NCBI GenBank assembly: GCA_021779195.1
Contig: JAJYBB010000006.1
Location: 78,835-142,834, forward strand
Length of the DNA: 64,000 nucleotides
Source: Bacteroidota bacterium
GTDB lineage: Bacteria > Bacteroidota > Bacteroidia > Bacteroidales > Paludibacteraceae
Direction: 5' to 3'
In this document: positions 1 through 8,359 of the stretch, piece after piece
Layout of the letters: each line of letters starts with the position of its first letter
Numbering within the stretch: position 1 is the first letter of the stretch
Position numbers and translations under genes: made by a program
The notes under the pieces: generated by a model
The model's input: the letters and a program-made list of their open reading frames with translations, nothing else
Told to the model about the DNA's origin: nothing
Databases searched by the model: none

Positions 1-1451
1 TCAGGTTTCACTCCTTTTTTTGCAACGAAATTAATAAAATCGTTCAAAATATTCCTTTTTTGAAGGTAAGCCACTAATGGCATCCAAGTTTTGAGAGCTT
101 TTAATTTTTCTCTATTTTGATCCGCATACTGAAACGCATACTGATAAATATACCCATAATTAATCACTTTATTTAGATATGGTGTAAATTCAGTTGTATC
201 GCGTGGGACAAAAACATCAGGCATGATACCCCCGCCACCATATACAGTTCTACCACCGAAAGTTTTATATTTTAATTTTTTGGAAATATGAATACTATCT
301 TTTGAATAAAACTCTCCGTGATTAAAGCGATTTAAAATATCCATTTCATAAGCATCAGAATTACCTTTCACATAAGGTTTTTGAATACAACGTCCCGACG
401 GGGTGTAATATCGTGCAACTGTTAACCGCAAGGCAGACCCATCACCAAGATCGAATTGCTGCTGAACCAAACCCTTGCCAAAAGTACGCCGTCCAACTAA
501 AATCCCACGGTCATTATCTTGGATGGCTCCTGAAAAAATTTCACTTGCCGAAGCAGAAAATTCATCTATCAACACTACTATCGGGGTATTAATACAACTT
601 CCTTTACCATCAGCCTTTGCCTCTGAACGAGGGTACGCACGTCCTTTTGAATAGACGATGACTCTGCCTTCCGGTAAAAATTCGTTCACCATATTGATGG
701 CCTGATCCATAAAACCGCCACTATTTTCACGCAAATCAATAATAAATTTTTTAGCACCTTTATTTTTTAAGTTTGCAATTGCATTCAAAAATTCAGAATA
801 CGTAGTTGAAGCAAATTTACTAACCTTGATAAAACCGATACCTGGTTGAATCATATAAGCAATATCAACCGAATTAACCGGAATATCGCCACGAATAATG
901 TTATAATGAAGAATTTCATGTGTCCCAAGCCTCCGTATTCCTAATTTAACTTTTGTATTTGCAGGTCCACGAAGTTTTTTCATTACACGTTCGTTGGTAA
1001 TATTTTTACCAACAAAAGCCGAATCGTTTACCTGAATAATTCGGTCGCCGGCTAACAATCCAACTTTTTCTGATGGGCCGCCACTCACTACCGAAACAAT
1101 CATGATGGTGTCGTTCTGGATATTAAACTGAACTCCTATCCCGGAAAAACTACCTTCCAATTCGCTATTAACATCAGCTAGATCAGCTGCAGGAATATAT
1201 ACAGAATGAGGATCCAACTGTGAAACAGCATCGGACAAAAGTGCTTCGCTCATGGCTTTTGTATCAACCGTGTCGACGTATTGATTTTTTATAATCGAAA
1301 GCAATTCATCCACCTTGCTTCGTCCATGCGTTGAAAATAAACCTGATGAATTCGAAATATTTGCCCGGCGAGCCAATAAATTTCCAAGCAATAAACCTCC
1401 GATTGCTGAAAGAAGCACTACAGAGGCCAGAAGAAGATATTTTTTATTCAT
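1..1451 (-). CDS. S41-family C-terminal processing peptidase, 3' end cut by window
   Basis: Periplasmic tail-specific serine protease (CtpA/Prc family) that cleaves proteins near their C-termini. The frame runs from an ATG at 1451 off the left window edge, so about 483 residues are visible and the true C-terminus is missing. Residues 1-22 form one N-terminal hydrophobic segment (signal anchor). A PDZ domain lies around residues 90-170. The S41 core follows, with the SASASE motif giving the likely nucleophile Ser301 and FGKG giving the general base Lys326; their 25-residue spacing matches the Ser/Lys dyad of plant D1 protease. It is the last visible gene of a minus-strand run mpl - dCMP deaminase - protease, 101 bp after the deaminase. 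The family call is firm. The natural substrate cannot be told from sequence. Confidence 0.93.
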   Translation of the reverse strand, partial: MNKKYLLLASVVLLSAIGGLLLGNLLARRANISNSSGLFSTHGRSKVDELLSIIKNQYVDTVDTKAMSEALLSDAVSQLDPHSVYIPAADLADVNSELEGSFSGIGVQFNIQNDTIMIVSVVSGGPSEKVGLLAGDRIIQVNDSAFVGKNITNERVMKKLRGPANTKVKLGIRRLGTHEILHYNIIRGDIPVNSVDIAYMIQPGIGFIKVSKFASTTYSEFLNAIANLKNKGAKKFIIDLRENSGGFMDQAINMVNEFLPEGRVIVYSKGRAYPRSEAKADGKGSCINTPIVVLIDEFSASASEIFSGAIQDNDRGILVGRRTFGKGLVQQQFDLGDGSALRLTVARYYTPSGRCIQKPYVKGNSDAYEMDILNRFNHGEFYSKDSIHISKKLKYKTFGGRTVYGGGGIMPDVFVPRDTTEFTPYLNKVINYGYIYQYAFQYADQNREKLKALKTWMPLVAYLQKRNILNDFINFVAKKGVKP

Positions 1452-1552
1452 AATAAAACAATAAACACGCCATCAAAAATGAGTGTAGTTCAAATAAAAC
1501 AATAATTTCAATAAAAATTTATCCCTAAGAAATCAAAAAACATGACAAAGAG

Positions 1553-1981
1553 TCAAATTTCAGAATTTTGAAGAAAATGCACTTCAATTCCTGCTCTTTT
1601 CAACAATTCAACTCCATCCATTACGCGATATTCCTCTCCATAAATAACCCTCTTTATTCCCGATTGAATAATCAGTTTAGAACATTCAATACAAGGAGAA
1701 GCCGTAACATATAGAGTAGCACCATCGCTACTGTTGTGAGAACGGGCAACTTTAGTAATAGCATTAGCTTCGGCATGTAAAACATAAGGTTTTGACACAT
1801 TATTTTCATCTTCACATTTATTCTCAAAACCAGAAGGAGTACCATTGTAACCATCAGAAATGATCATTTTGTTTTTCACCAACAAAGCACCAACTTTCCG
1901 ACGTTCACAATAAGAATTTTCAGCCCAGATACGCGCCATGCGCATGTAACGGTTATCCAATAGTTTTTGTTTCTCGGTCAT
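1553..1981 (-). CDS. dCMP deaminase (ComEB-like cytidine/deoxycytidylate deaminase family)
   Basis: Zinc enzyme that deaminates dCMP to dUMP, feeding thymidylate synthesis in the cytoplasm. The 142-residue protein has the full zinc site: HAE (His69, catalytic Glu71) and PCxxC (Cys97, Cys100). The NGTPSG motif at residues 46-51 is typical of dCMP deaminases rather than of free-nucleoside or tRNA deaminases. The start is an ATG at 1981, 39 bp after the mpl stop, so co-transcription with mpl is likely. ComEB-type proteins are named after a competence operon, but the chemistry is nucleotide metabolism. A different nucleotide substrate is the main alternative. Confidence 0.92.
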   Translation of the reverse strand: MTEKQKLLDNRYMRMARIWAENSYCERRKVGALLVKNKMIISDGYNGTPSGFENKCEDENNVSKPYVLHAEANAITKVARSHNSSDGATLYVTASPCIECSKLIIQSGIKRVIYGEEYRVMDGVELLKRAGIEVHFLQNSEI

Positions 1982-2020
1982 GTCCCTTTTTATAAATTTT
2001 CAACAGTAAAATAAAACAAA

Positions 2021-3388
2021 TTATTTTTGAAGTAGTTCTTGAGAAAAATCAAAAAGATTGATTCCTGAAAAATCTCCTGAGGTCATAAACAATAAAGCAG
2101 TATTGACTAAAGAAAGATTTCTGATTTGCGTTTGAAACAATTCTGCATCGGTAAATACCAAAAGTTTATCATTATTGAAAGCATTCTTCACCTGTTCAGG
2201 TTTAATCTCAGGGAGCTGTTTATGATGAATCACTTCAGGATTAAAATATACAAATGCTACATCAGCATCATCCATACACCCGGCATACTGAGGCAAAAAT
2301 TCTTCAGTCAAACTACTAAAAGTGTGCAATTCCATACATGCCACCAATTTTCGTTCGGGAAATTGGTGGCGAACAGCCTTAATCGTAGCTTTTAATTTTG
2401 ATGGTGAATGAGCAAAATCTTTAAAAACAACTGTTTGTTGCGTATCGGCAATTTTTTGCAAACGGTTCGATGCACCTGAAAAATTACCAATTACAGAATA
2501 AAACTGTTCATCAGTAACCCCAATCTGGCGGCATGCCAAGCGGGCAGCATTCAAATTCTGAAGATTATGTTCGCCGAAAATTTTTAAAGGAACTTCACCT
2601 TTTTTCGTTTTTAAAAAGGTTATACCATTTCGGACAAGATATTCGGGTGTGTTATATGAAAAGGGTACAATGTCGCGGCGTAAATGTGATGCAATCCGAT
2701 TTAAATTTTCGTCACCATCAAAATATATTAACCTACCCTGCACTTCCAGCAGGTTCACAAATTTATGAAATTGCTCGACATAATTCTCAAAAGTGGGAAA
2801 CACATTGATATGATCCCAAGCAATACCCGTAAGTACTGCAATATGAGGTTTGTACAAATGAAATTTGGGACGTTTATCAATCGGTGAAGTTAAATATTCA
2901 TCACCTTCAAAAACCGCAATTCGAGCTTCATACGAAAGTTTAACCATAGTATCAAAACCCTCGATTTGTGCACCAACCATGTAATCAGCATCTATATTTA
3001 AATTTTTGAGCACAAACAAAATCATGGCAGTAGTTGTTGTTTTACCATGGCTACCGCCAATGACAATACGAGTTTTGCTGCGGGTTTGTTGAAAAAGATA
3101 TTCCGGAAAAGAATAAATTTTCAGTCCAAGTTCTTTGGCTCGAATAAGTTCAGGATTATCTTCCTTAGCGTGCATTCCCAAAATCACAGCATCTAATCCT
3201 TTGTGGATTTTCTCAGGAAACCAGCCCATCACATCTGGCAGTAATCCACTGGATTTCAACCGACTGAGCGATGGTTCGAAGACTTCATCATCAGAGCCGG
3301 TAACCTGATAATTATCTTTTTTGCTGATGGCAATAGCTAAATTGTGCATAGCAGCACCGCCAATAGCTATAAAATGAACTCGTTGCAT
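2021..3388 (-). CDS. mpl: UDP-MurNAc:L-Ala-gamma-D-Glu-meso-DAP ligase (peptidoglycan recycling)
   Basis: Mpl joins recycled murein tripeptide to UDP-MurNAc, returning it to cell-wall synthesis. The chain is 455 residues from the ATG at 3388. The open frame extends 17 codons upstream, but that extension is lysine-rich and unlike the family, and the Mur N-terminal FIAIGGAAMHNLA begins directly after the chosen Met. The ATP-binding loop GGSHGKTTTT is at residues 111-120, followed by the central Mur ligase domain (EGDEY) and the C-terminal substrate domain. It is a MurC paralogue, and the real MurC is at 58397. The AMH in the N-terminal glycine loop, where MurC has GMS, favours Mpl. A TAnnTTTG-type promoter element lies 50 bp upstream. 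Confidence 0.93.
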   Translation of the reverse strand: MQRVHFIAIGGAAMHNLAIAISKKDNYQVTGSDDEVFEPSLSRLKSSGLLPDVMGWFPEKIHKGLDAVILGMHAKEDNPELIRAKELGLKIYSFPEYLFQQTRSKTRIVIGGSHGKTTTTAMILFVLKNLNIDADYMVGAQIEGFDTMVKLSYEARIAVFEGDEYLTSPIDKRPKFHLYKPHIAVLTGIAWDHINVFPTFENYVEQFHKFVNLLEVQGRLIYFDGDENLNRIASHLRRDIVPFSYNTPEYLVRNGITFLKTKKGEVPLKIFGEHNLQNLNAARLACRQIGVTDEQFYSVIGNFSGASNRLQKIADTQQTVVFKDFAHSPSKLKATIKAVRHQFPERKLVACMELHTFSSLTEEFLPQYAGCMDDADVAFVYFNPEVIHHKQLPEIKPEQVKNAFNNDKLLVFTDAELFQTQIRNLSLVNTALLFMTSGDFSGINLFDFSQELLQK

Positions 3389-3436
3389 ACTGAAAAATAA
3401 ACAAGGTTTTTTCTTATTTTTGCATTTTTTGACCTG

Positions 3437-3444
3437 CAAATGTA
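3437..3444 (-). promoter_or_regulatory. Putative -7 promoter element for mpl
   Basis: Read on the minus strand this is TACATTTG, a match to the Bacteroidota -7 consensus TAnnTTTG, about 50 bp before the mpl ATG. I found no good TTTG -33 partner, so the call rests on the -7 box and its position only. Confidence 0.4.
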
Positions 3445-3642
3445 CTAAAAAGTTTCCAATATCCTGAAATCAACGAAGTTTAGAATTACACTCAAATATC
3501 CAATTATTTAGATTTGAATTTACTATGCTTGACAAAATACAATTTTGAATGAATTATCTCTGGTCTGAAAATGGACAAATAACCCTATACAATAAATTAA
3601 AAATCAGAAAATTAAAAAGTTGAAGTATAAAAATTAAAAAAA

Positions 3643-4470
3643 ATGAAACTACACAAAATTGAAGCCGGATATTTTCATGTGGATGGTGGAGCAGTATTTG
3701 GCGTTGTACCAAAACGAGTTTGGCAAAAACGATATTCATGCGACGATGACAATTTCTGTCAATTAGCCATGCGGTTATTATTGATTGACACAGGCGCACG
3801 CCGAATTTTAATCGATTCAGGGACAGGAGATAAACAATTGGATTACTTAAAGTATTATGATTTTGCAGGGGTCATCAATTTTGAAGAAGAATTAAATAAG
3901 TTGGCATACAGCTGTTTAGATATTACAGATGTGATTCTTACTCATTTACATTTTGACCATTGCGGCGGATGTACCCGTTTCAATGCTGACCGCACCAAAA
4001 TAGAACTTACATTTCCAAATGCAACTCACTGGGTAGGCGAAAAGCAATGGAAAAATTTTCTGAATCCAAATGTCCGTGAAGGAGATTCTTATTTCAAAGA
4101 AAATATGATTCCGGTTGAAGAAGCCGGAAAATTGAAATTAGTAAAAGAAAATCAATGGCTTTGCCCCGAAATAGAATTGCGTTTGTTCAACGGACATACC
4201 GTTGGACAAATCGCTGCATATATTTATGATCAATCAAAAACCTATATTTATGTCGGCGATGTAATTCCAGTTGCTGCTACAGTACCGTTATCATGGATTT
4301 CGGCTTACGACACCTATCCTTTAATTGCCATGGATGAGAAAAAAATACTTTTAGATGAAGCCGTTGAGAAACATCAAGTACTTTTTTTCGAGCACGATGC
4401 ATATACCGAAAGTTGCACGGTGAAAGAAATGTACGGGAAATACAGAGTCGACGAAAGTTTTAATCTATAA
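3643..4470 (+). CDS. MBL-fold metallo-hydrolase, lactonase-like
   Basis: Cytoplasmic metallo-beta-lactamase-fold hydrolase of 275 residues, with no signal peptide. The zinc motif HLHFDH is at residues 101-106. Later metal ligands are probably the His of NGHTVGQ, the Asp of YVGDVIP and the His of FEHDAY near the C-terminus. This ligand pattern is that of the branch containing AHL-lactonase-like enzymes, but that branch also holds many uncharacterised hydrolases, so I do not assign a substrate. The gene stands alone. It is divergent from mpl and convergent with the ABC transporter genes, from which a strong hairpin terminator separates it. Confidence 0.85.
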   Translation: MKLHKIEAGYFHVDGGAVFGVVPKRVWQKRYSCDDDNFCQLAMRLLLIDTGARRILIDSGTGDKQLDYLKYYDFAGVINFEEELNKLAYSCLDITDVILTHLHFDHCGGCTRFNADRTKIELTFPNATHWVGEKQWKNFLNPNVREGDSYFKENMIPVEEAGKLKLVKENQWLCPEIELRLFNGHTVGQIAAYIYDQSKTYIYVGDVIPVAATVPLSWISAYDTYPLIAMDEKKILLDEAVEKHQVLFFEHDAYTESCTVKEMYGKYRVDESFNL

Positions 4471-4488
4471 GGTTGAAAATCATATTTT

Positions 4489-4531
4489 AAAAGAGGAATG
4501 AAAGAATAATTTCTTTCATTCCTCTTTTTTT
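4489..4531 (+). terminator. Rho-independent terminator between convergent genes
   Basis: A perfect 18-bp stem (left arm 4489-4506, right arm 4511-4528) with a 4-base TAAT loop. It has A residues on the 5' side and seven T residues at 4525-4531. It sits between the metallo-hydrolase (ends 4470) and the oppositely oriented ABC ATPase gene (ends 4530), and could act in both directions. Confidence 0.88.
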
Positions 4532-5225
4532 ATACCGCAAAATAAGATTGCAATTCGTTAAGTGTATCAGAATCAGTATGTAAATCTTTGACTATAATTC
4601 CCTTTTCGAGAACTACAATACGCTTGCAAACTTCGGTAATATGATTCAAGTCGTGACTCGAAATAAGCATGGTGATATTCATTTGACTTTGCAGTTCATT
4701 AAGAAAACGCTTCAATCGAATTTGGGAAGAAGGATCAAGAGCCGTAAAGGGTTCGTCGAGAATGAGTAAACGAGGATTTCCGATAAGAGCGGCCGCAATA
4801 CCTATTTTTTTTTGATTGCCTTTTGAAAAATCGCGAATTAATTTGCGGGTTCCCAAAATTTCAGTATTAAAAAAATCTTTCATAGATTCAAAAAACAAAT
4901 TCATGTCATCAGAAGACTTGTGATGCAATTTTCCTACAAAATTGAAGTATTCTTCGGGAGTCAGAAAGTCAATTAGAAAACCTTCGTCTAAAAACGAACC
5001 AGTCATCGATTTCCAGTTATCATTTTGTGCAACAGGCTCTGAATCAACTAAAACATCACCTTTAGATGCTTGAATTAAATCGAGAACTAACCTAAAAAAA
5101 GTTGTTTTACCAGCTCCGTTATTTCCAACCAAACCAAAACTTTCGCCATTGGATATATTCAAAGCCGGAATATCCAATACAGTAACTTCATTATAAACTT
5201 TCTGTAAATTTTTTACCTGAATCAT
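4530..5225 (-). CDS. ABC transporter ATP-binding protein
   Basis: Nucleotide-binding subunit of an ABC exporter or ABC-2-type system, 231 residues. Walker A GNNGAGKT is at residues 34-41, the signature FSKGNQ at 133-138, Walker B LLILDEP at 153-159, and the H-loop in ISSHDLNH near 190. The signature motif departs from canonical LSGGQ, as is common in this ABC-2 branch. It follows the DUF5687 membrane protein by 71 bp on the same strand, so the two very probably form one transporter. The substrate is unknown. Confidence 0.92.
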   Translation of the reverse strand: MIQVKNLQKVYNEVTVLDIPALNISNGESFGLVGNNGAGKTTFFRLVLDLIQASKGDVLVDSEPVAQNDNWKSMTGSFLDEGFLIDFLTPEEYFNFVGKLHHKSSDDMNLFFESMKDFFNTEILGTRKLIRDFSKGNQKKIGIAAALIGNPRLLILDEPFTALDPSSQIRLKRFLNELQSQMNITMLISSHDLNHITEVCKRIVVLEKGIIVKDLHTDSDTLNELQSYFAV

Positions 5226-5296
5226 GTCTTCAATGATTTTTAATGAAACAACGAAATTAAATTAGTATTATAACAAATTTATTCAAATTTTAAAAA

Positions 5297-6781
5297 TTAT
5301 TCTCCTTGTCTAAAGCCTTCAGCCAAAATATATTTTCGACGATTAAACTGGTCGACACAAATTGTGATCAGTTGATTTCGAAGCGCTATACCCACCAAAC
5401 CCAATGCTGCAAGGGAATAAAGAGCAGTAGCAATGGAGAAAAGAGTAGACAATACCCATACTAACAACATGGGTAACAACATGATAGGTAGAATAATCAA
5501 AAAACTTTTGTAGGTAGTGCCCTGATAATTCATAGCTGCCGAATGCGACAAATCGACCCGTCGGTTATTGTAAGTTGCCAAAAATAAAAGAAGATACACA
5601 TTTACTCCTGAATTGAAAATAAAGGCTGCCAAGTGTAAATAGAATATCCTCAACCCAAAATAATAGTAGGGAGTAGAAAGCACAAAACAAAGGACATTGA
5701 AGCCAATCAACAAATAATAATTGGCATTAAAATAAGTCCGAATTGGAATATTATTCGTCATTAAACTATCAAAATGTCCACTATCCCAACTAATTACCCA
5801 TTGTCCAAACATAAGCATGAACAATCCGGTAATGAACATCGCCACAAAGAAAAGCATCCCGTAATTGTGCATATAGACATCTTTGGTATAAAAAATCAAT
5901 CCATAAAACAGGAAAAAGACGGACATATACAAAATGCTTTTTGTTCGTTTATGACGAAGGATTAACTTGATTTCCAAGGTAATAATTTCTCCAATAATCC
6001 CAAAACGATTTAAAAAAGAAAAATTGGTAACAACAGTATTATCGTGTTTAATATGTTTATTAAAATGTTCGGGATAAAAATTTTCAGCAAAGAACCAACG
6101 ATTCAGCCAATAAGCTCCAATTGCAGCCAACAGAGGGAAAATACAGCCATAAGGCCGCATAACGGCAAACATAAATAGACGGTTTGAAAAATGGAAAAGA
6201 GAGAAAATTTTAAAATATTCTAAGGCTGCAAAACTCCCTAAAATCGCAAAAATTACAATAAACGAAATCCATCCCGAACCATACTTCCGTTTCAGAAATG
6301 CAGCCATTTGAGAGTTAAACCAAATGATCAAAATAACGATCAAAATAAAACGAAAAGCTACAGTTAAACTATAATATCCAACTACTGATTTCAGGGCGAA
6401 GGGCACGACGACTAATAAACTAAAATAATTGATTGGACTTACTATCGGTCTAAGCAAAAGAAAATTAACTAAAGTAGCTCTTTTAATTGGAAGTACTTGA
6501 TAAGGCGGCAATTGGAAAGTATTGAGTTGCTGCATCAAAAATCGAAAAGTAAGAAATCCCAACACAATATATAGCATGGCTCCGTTGAAAAGTTCCAACG
6601 GATTGAGTTTGCTATCGGCTTTCTCCAATATTTCACTCAACGAAAAGCCTAAAAACAATAAAATAACCGCAAAATATAACGCAAAAAATCCAAGCATAAT
6701 GTTTACAGCCAGGTTTTTATAAAATCCCTGAGCCCTTAAGCTTTTCTTCCATTCGTGCAACAATAAATTAAATACTATCAT
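5297..6781 (-). CDS. DUF5687-family membrane protein, probable ABC permease
   Basis: Polytopic membrane protein of 494 residues with roughly ten or more hydrophobic segments spread along the chain. The N-terminus (MIVFNLLLHEWKKSLRAQGF) resembles ABC-2 permeases that begin with a short amphipathic cytoplasmic helix. I chose the ATG at 6781, because the upstream 15 codons of open frame do not look like the family and overlap the space just after the carbonic anhydrase gene. It lies directly upstream of an ABC ATPase gene, so it is probably that transporter's permease. The DUF5687 assignment is from recognition of the overall sequence and is Bacteroidota-typical. The cargo is unknown. Confidence 0.8.
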   Translation of the reverse strand: MIVFNLLLHEWKKSLRAQGFYKNLAVNIMLGFFALYFAVILLFLGFSLSEILEKADSKLNPLELFNGAMLYIVLGFLTFRFLMQQLNTFQLPPYQVLPIKRATLVNFLLLRPIVSPINYFSLLVVVPFALKSVVGYYSLTVAFRFILIVILIIWFNSQMAAFLKRKYGSGWISFIVIFAILGSFAALEYFKIFSLFHFSNRLFMFAVMRPYGCIFPLLAAIGAYWLNRWFFAENFYPEHFNKHIKHDNTVVTNFSFLNRFGIIGEIITLEIKLILRHKRTKSILYMSVFFLFYGLIFYTKDVYMHNYGMLFFVAMFITGLFMLMFGQWVISWDSGHFDSLMTNNIPIRTYFNANYYLLIGFNVLCFVLSTPYYYFGLRIFYLHLAAFIFNSGVNVYLLLFLATYNNRRVDLSHSAAMNYQGTTYKSFLIILPIMLLPMLLVWVLSTLFSIATALYSLAALGLVGIALRNQLITICVDQFNRRKYILAEGFRQGE

Positions 6782-6833
6782 AATTTGAAAATTAAAAAGA
6801 TGATAACCAAAAAAAATATCTGTCAAGAAAAAT

Positions 6834-7361
6834 CTATTTCATCTCTTCTTCACTATACCAACGGGCATACATGGTATAATTATGAGCAATTTTTCGATTC
6901 ATTTCGTTGGTTTGATGCGGTTCTATTTGTTTCACAAACTTAGCCGGAACGCCTGCCCATAGGCTGTATGGAGGAATTTTGGTGTTACTCAATACTAAAG
7001 CTCCGGCTGCCACAATGGAACCCTCGCCTATTTCGGCATAATCCAACACAGTTGCACCCATGCCAATTAAAGCATAATTATCAATTTTAGCACCATGAAT
7101 AGTAACATTATGACCTACTGATACATAATCGCCAATCTCAACAATCGATTTCTGAAACAAAGTATGCAGCACAGACCCATCCTGGATATTTACATGATTT
7201 CCGATACGAATGGAATTAACATCACCACGCAAAACAGCGTTAAACCAAATGCTGCAACCTTCACCCATAATAACATCGCCCACGATAGTTGCATTTTCAG
7301 CCAAAAAACAATCATTCCCTATTTGAGGCGTAAACCCGCGAACTGCTTTAATATAAGCCAT
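6834..7361 (-). CDS. Gamma-carbonic anhydrase-like hexapeptide-repeat protein
   Basis: Left-handed beta-helix protein of 175 residues built of hexapeptide repeats, expected to form trimers. Three histidines in the metal-site spacing of gamma carbonic anhydrases are present (His66, His84, His89, the latter two in GHNVTIHG), as is the RGD turn at residues 46-48. The family (YrdA/PaaY-like) contains active CO2 hydratases and proteins of unknown function, so the activity is probable but not certain. It is the first gene of the minus-strand set with the DUF5687/ABC pair, 52 bp away, and has its own promoter-like element just upstream. Confidence 0.88.
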   Translation of the reverse strand: MAYIKAVRGFTPQIGNDCFLAENATIVGDVIMGEGCSIWFNAVLRGDVNSIRIGNHVNIQDGSVLHTLFQKSIVEIGDYVSVGHNVTIHGAKIDNYALIGMGATVLDYAEIGEGSIVAAGALVLSNTKIPPYSLWAGVPAKFVKQIEPHQTNEMNRKIAHNYTMYARWYSEEEMK

Positions 7362-7385
7362 AATTCATATGTTATTATCAATTTG

Positions 7386-7393
7386 CAAAGATA
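7386..7393 (-). promoter_or_regulatory. Putative promoter -7 element for the gamma-carbonic anhydrase set
   Basis: Minus-strand TATCTTTG, an exact TAnnTTTG match 25 bp before the ATG at 7361. A TGTG at 7415-7418 (minus strand), 21 bp away, is a weak -33 candidate. Confidence 0.5.
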
Positions 7394-7462
7394 AATAATT
7401 TTAGAAATAAAATTCACATTTAGAATAAAAAATTAGAAATAATATGCTTCGATTTTTTTAAA

Positions 7463-7494
7463 CTTGTATTCAGATAAAATAATTTGTACTTTTG
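7463..7494 (+). promoter_or_regulatory. Putative promoter of rimM
   Basis: The -7 element TACTTTTG at 7487-7494 matches TAnnTTTG exactly. CTTG at 7463-7466, 20 bp upstream, is a near match to the TTTG -33 element. Together they give the best two-part Bacteroidota promoter in the window. Predicted transcription starts about 50 bp before the rimM ATG at 7556. Confidence 0.55.
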
Positions 7495-7555
7495 CAAAAT
7501 AGTGCAAAATCGAAAAAACGATTTATTTATCTACAGATTATCAACCATATCCTTT

Positions 7556-8074
7556 ATGATTTCAGCAAACGAAATTTTTCCGATCGGACAAATTAACAAA
7601 CCGCACGGTGTAAACGGTGAAATGTCATTCAATTTCACTACCGATATTTTCGATACAGAAGAAGCTCCTTTCTTTATTTTAAATATTCAGGGTATTTTTG
7701 TGCCATTTTTTATCGAATCCTACCGATTTAATACCGACAACACGGGCATGTTAAAATTCGACGATATCAATTCTGAAGAACAGGCGCGTGAATTCATTGG
7801 ATTAACTATCTATTTAGAAAATAAATATTTAAATCAAGTTGAAGATACGGAAATCGAACTGAATTACTTTGTAGGTTTTAGTATGACTGATGCACAAAAT
7901 GGATTGCTCGGAGTGATTGCAGAAGTTGACCAATCAACTGAAAATGTCCTTTTTGTTATTCCTACCGAAAACGACGAATTGCTCATTCCATTTTTTGAAG
8001 ATTTAATTGAAAAAATTGACCATAAAAAGAAAATGCTTTTTGTTAACCTTCCTATCGGATTATTAGATTTGTGA
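7556..8074 (+). CDS. rimM: Ribosome maturation factor RimM
   Basis: RimM helps mature the 16S rRNA 3' domain and binds protein S19 during 30S assembly. The 172-residue length is usual for the family. The N-terminal barrel carries the IGQINKPHGVNGEM motif (residues 8-21), and the C-terminal PRC-barrel-like half ends in NLPIGLLDL. The start is the ATG at 7556. An in-frame upstream ATG at 7484 would add 24 residues unlike RimM and would lie inside the predicted promoter, so I reject it. The usual rimM neighbours rpsP and trmD are absent, as is common in Bacteroidota. Confidence 0.9.
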   Translation: MISANEIFPIGQINKPHGVNGEMSFNFTTDIFDTEEAPFFILNIQGIFVPFFIESYRFNTDNTGMLKFDDINSEEQAREFIGLTIYLENKYLNQVEDTEIELNYFVGFSMTDAQNGLLGVIAEVDQSTENVLFVIPTENDELLIPFFEDLIEKIDHKKKMLFVNLPIGLLDL

Positions 8075-8230
8075 TAAATTCATTACAACTTACACTTCAC
8101 TTCAAATTAATCGTTGCATTTTCTGTAAGTTGAAAATCATTCATCTAAAGGTGTAAACTCTGGTTCAGCAGATTTTCTTAATACATTATAATTTTATATC
8201 AATTGATAGTTAGAAATGGTCAAAATTGCC

Positions 8231-8238
8231 TATTTTTG
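8231..8238 (+). promoter_or_regulatory. Putative -7 element ahead of the PorW/SprE-like gene
   Basis: TATTTTTG matches TAnnTTTG and lies in the 285-bp gap between rimM and the large lipoprotein gene, about 120 bp before its start. No clear -33 box is visible. Nothing else in the 8075-8359 gap looks structured. Confidence 0.35.
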
Positions 8239-8359
8239 TGAGTTAAAATACAATAGAAATGGCTATATGAAGTTTTAATTTTTTAGTAAAATAGAATCAA
8301 TTCAAATCAAAAGCCCCGATATAATCCGGCTCCTTTTAATAATAAATATTTTAATTCGC

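Noticed and set aside
3643..4470. Beta-lactamase resistance gene
   Set aside because: The protein has the metallo-beta-lactamase fold motif but no signal peptide, and its metal-ligand pattern fits lactonase-like hydrolases better; resistance is not supported.
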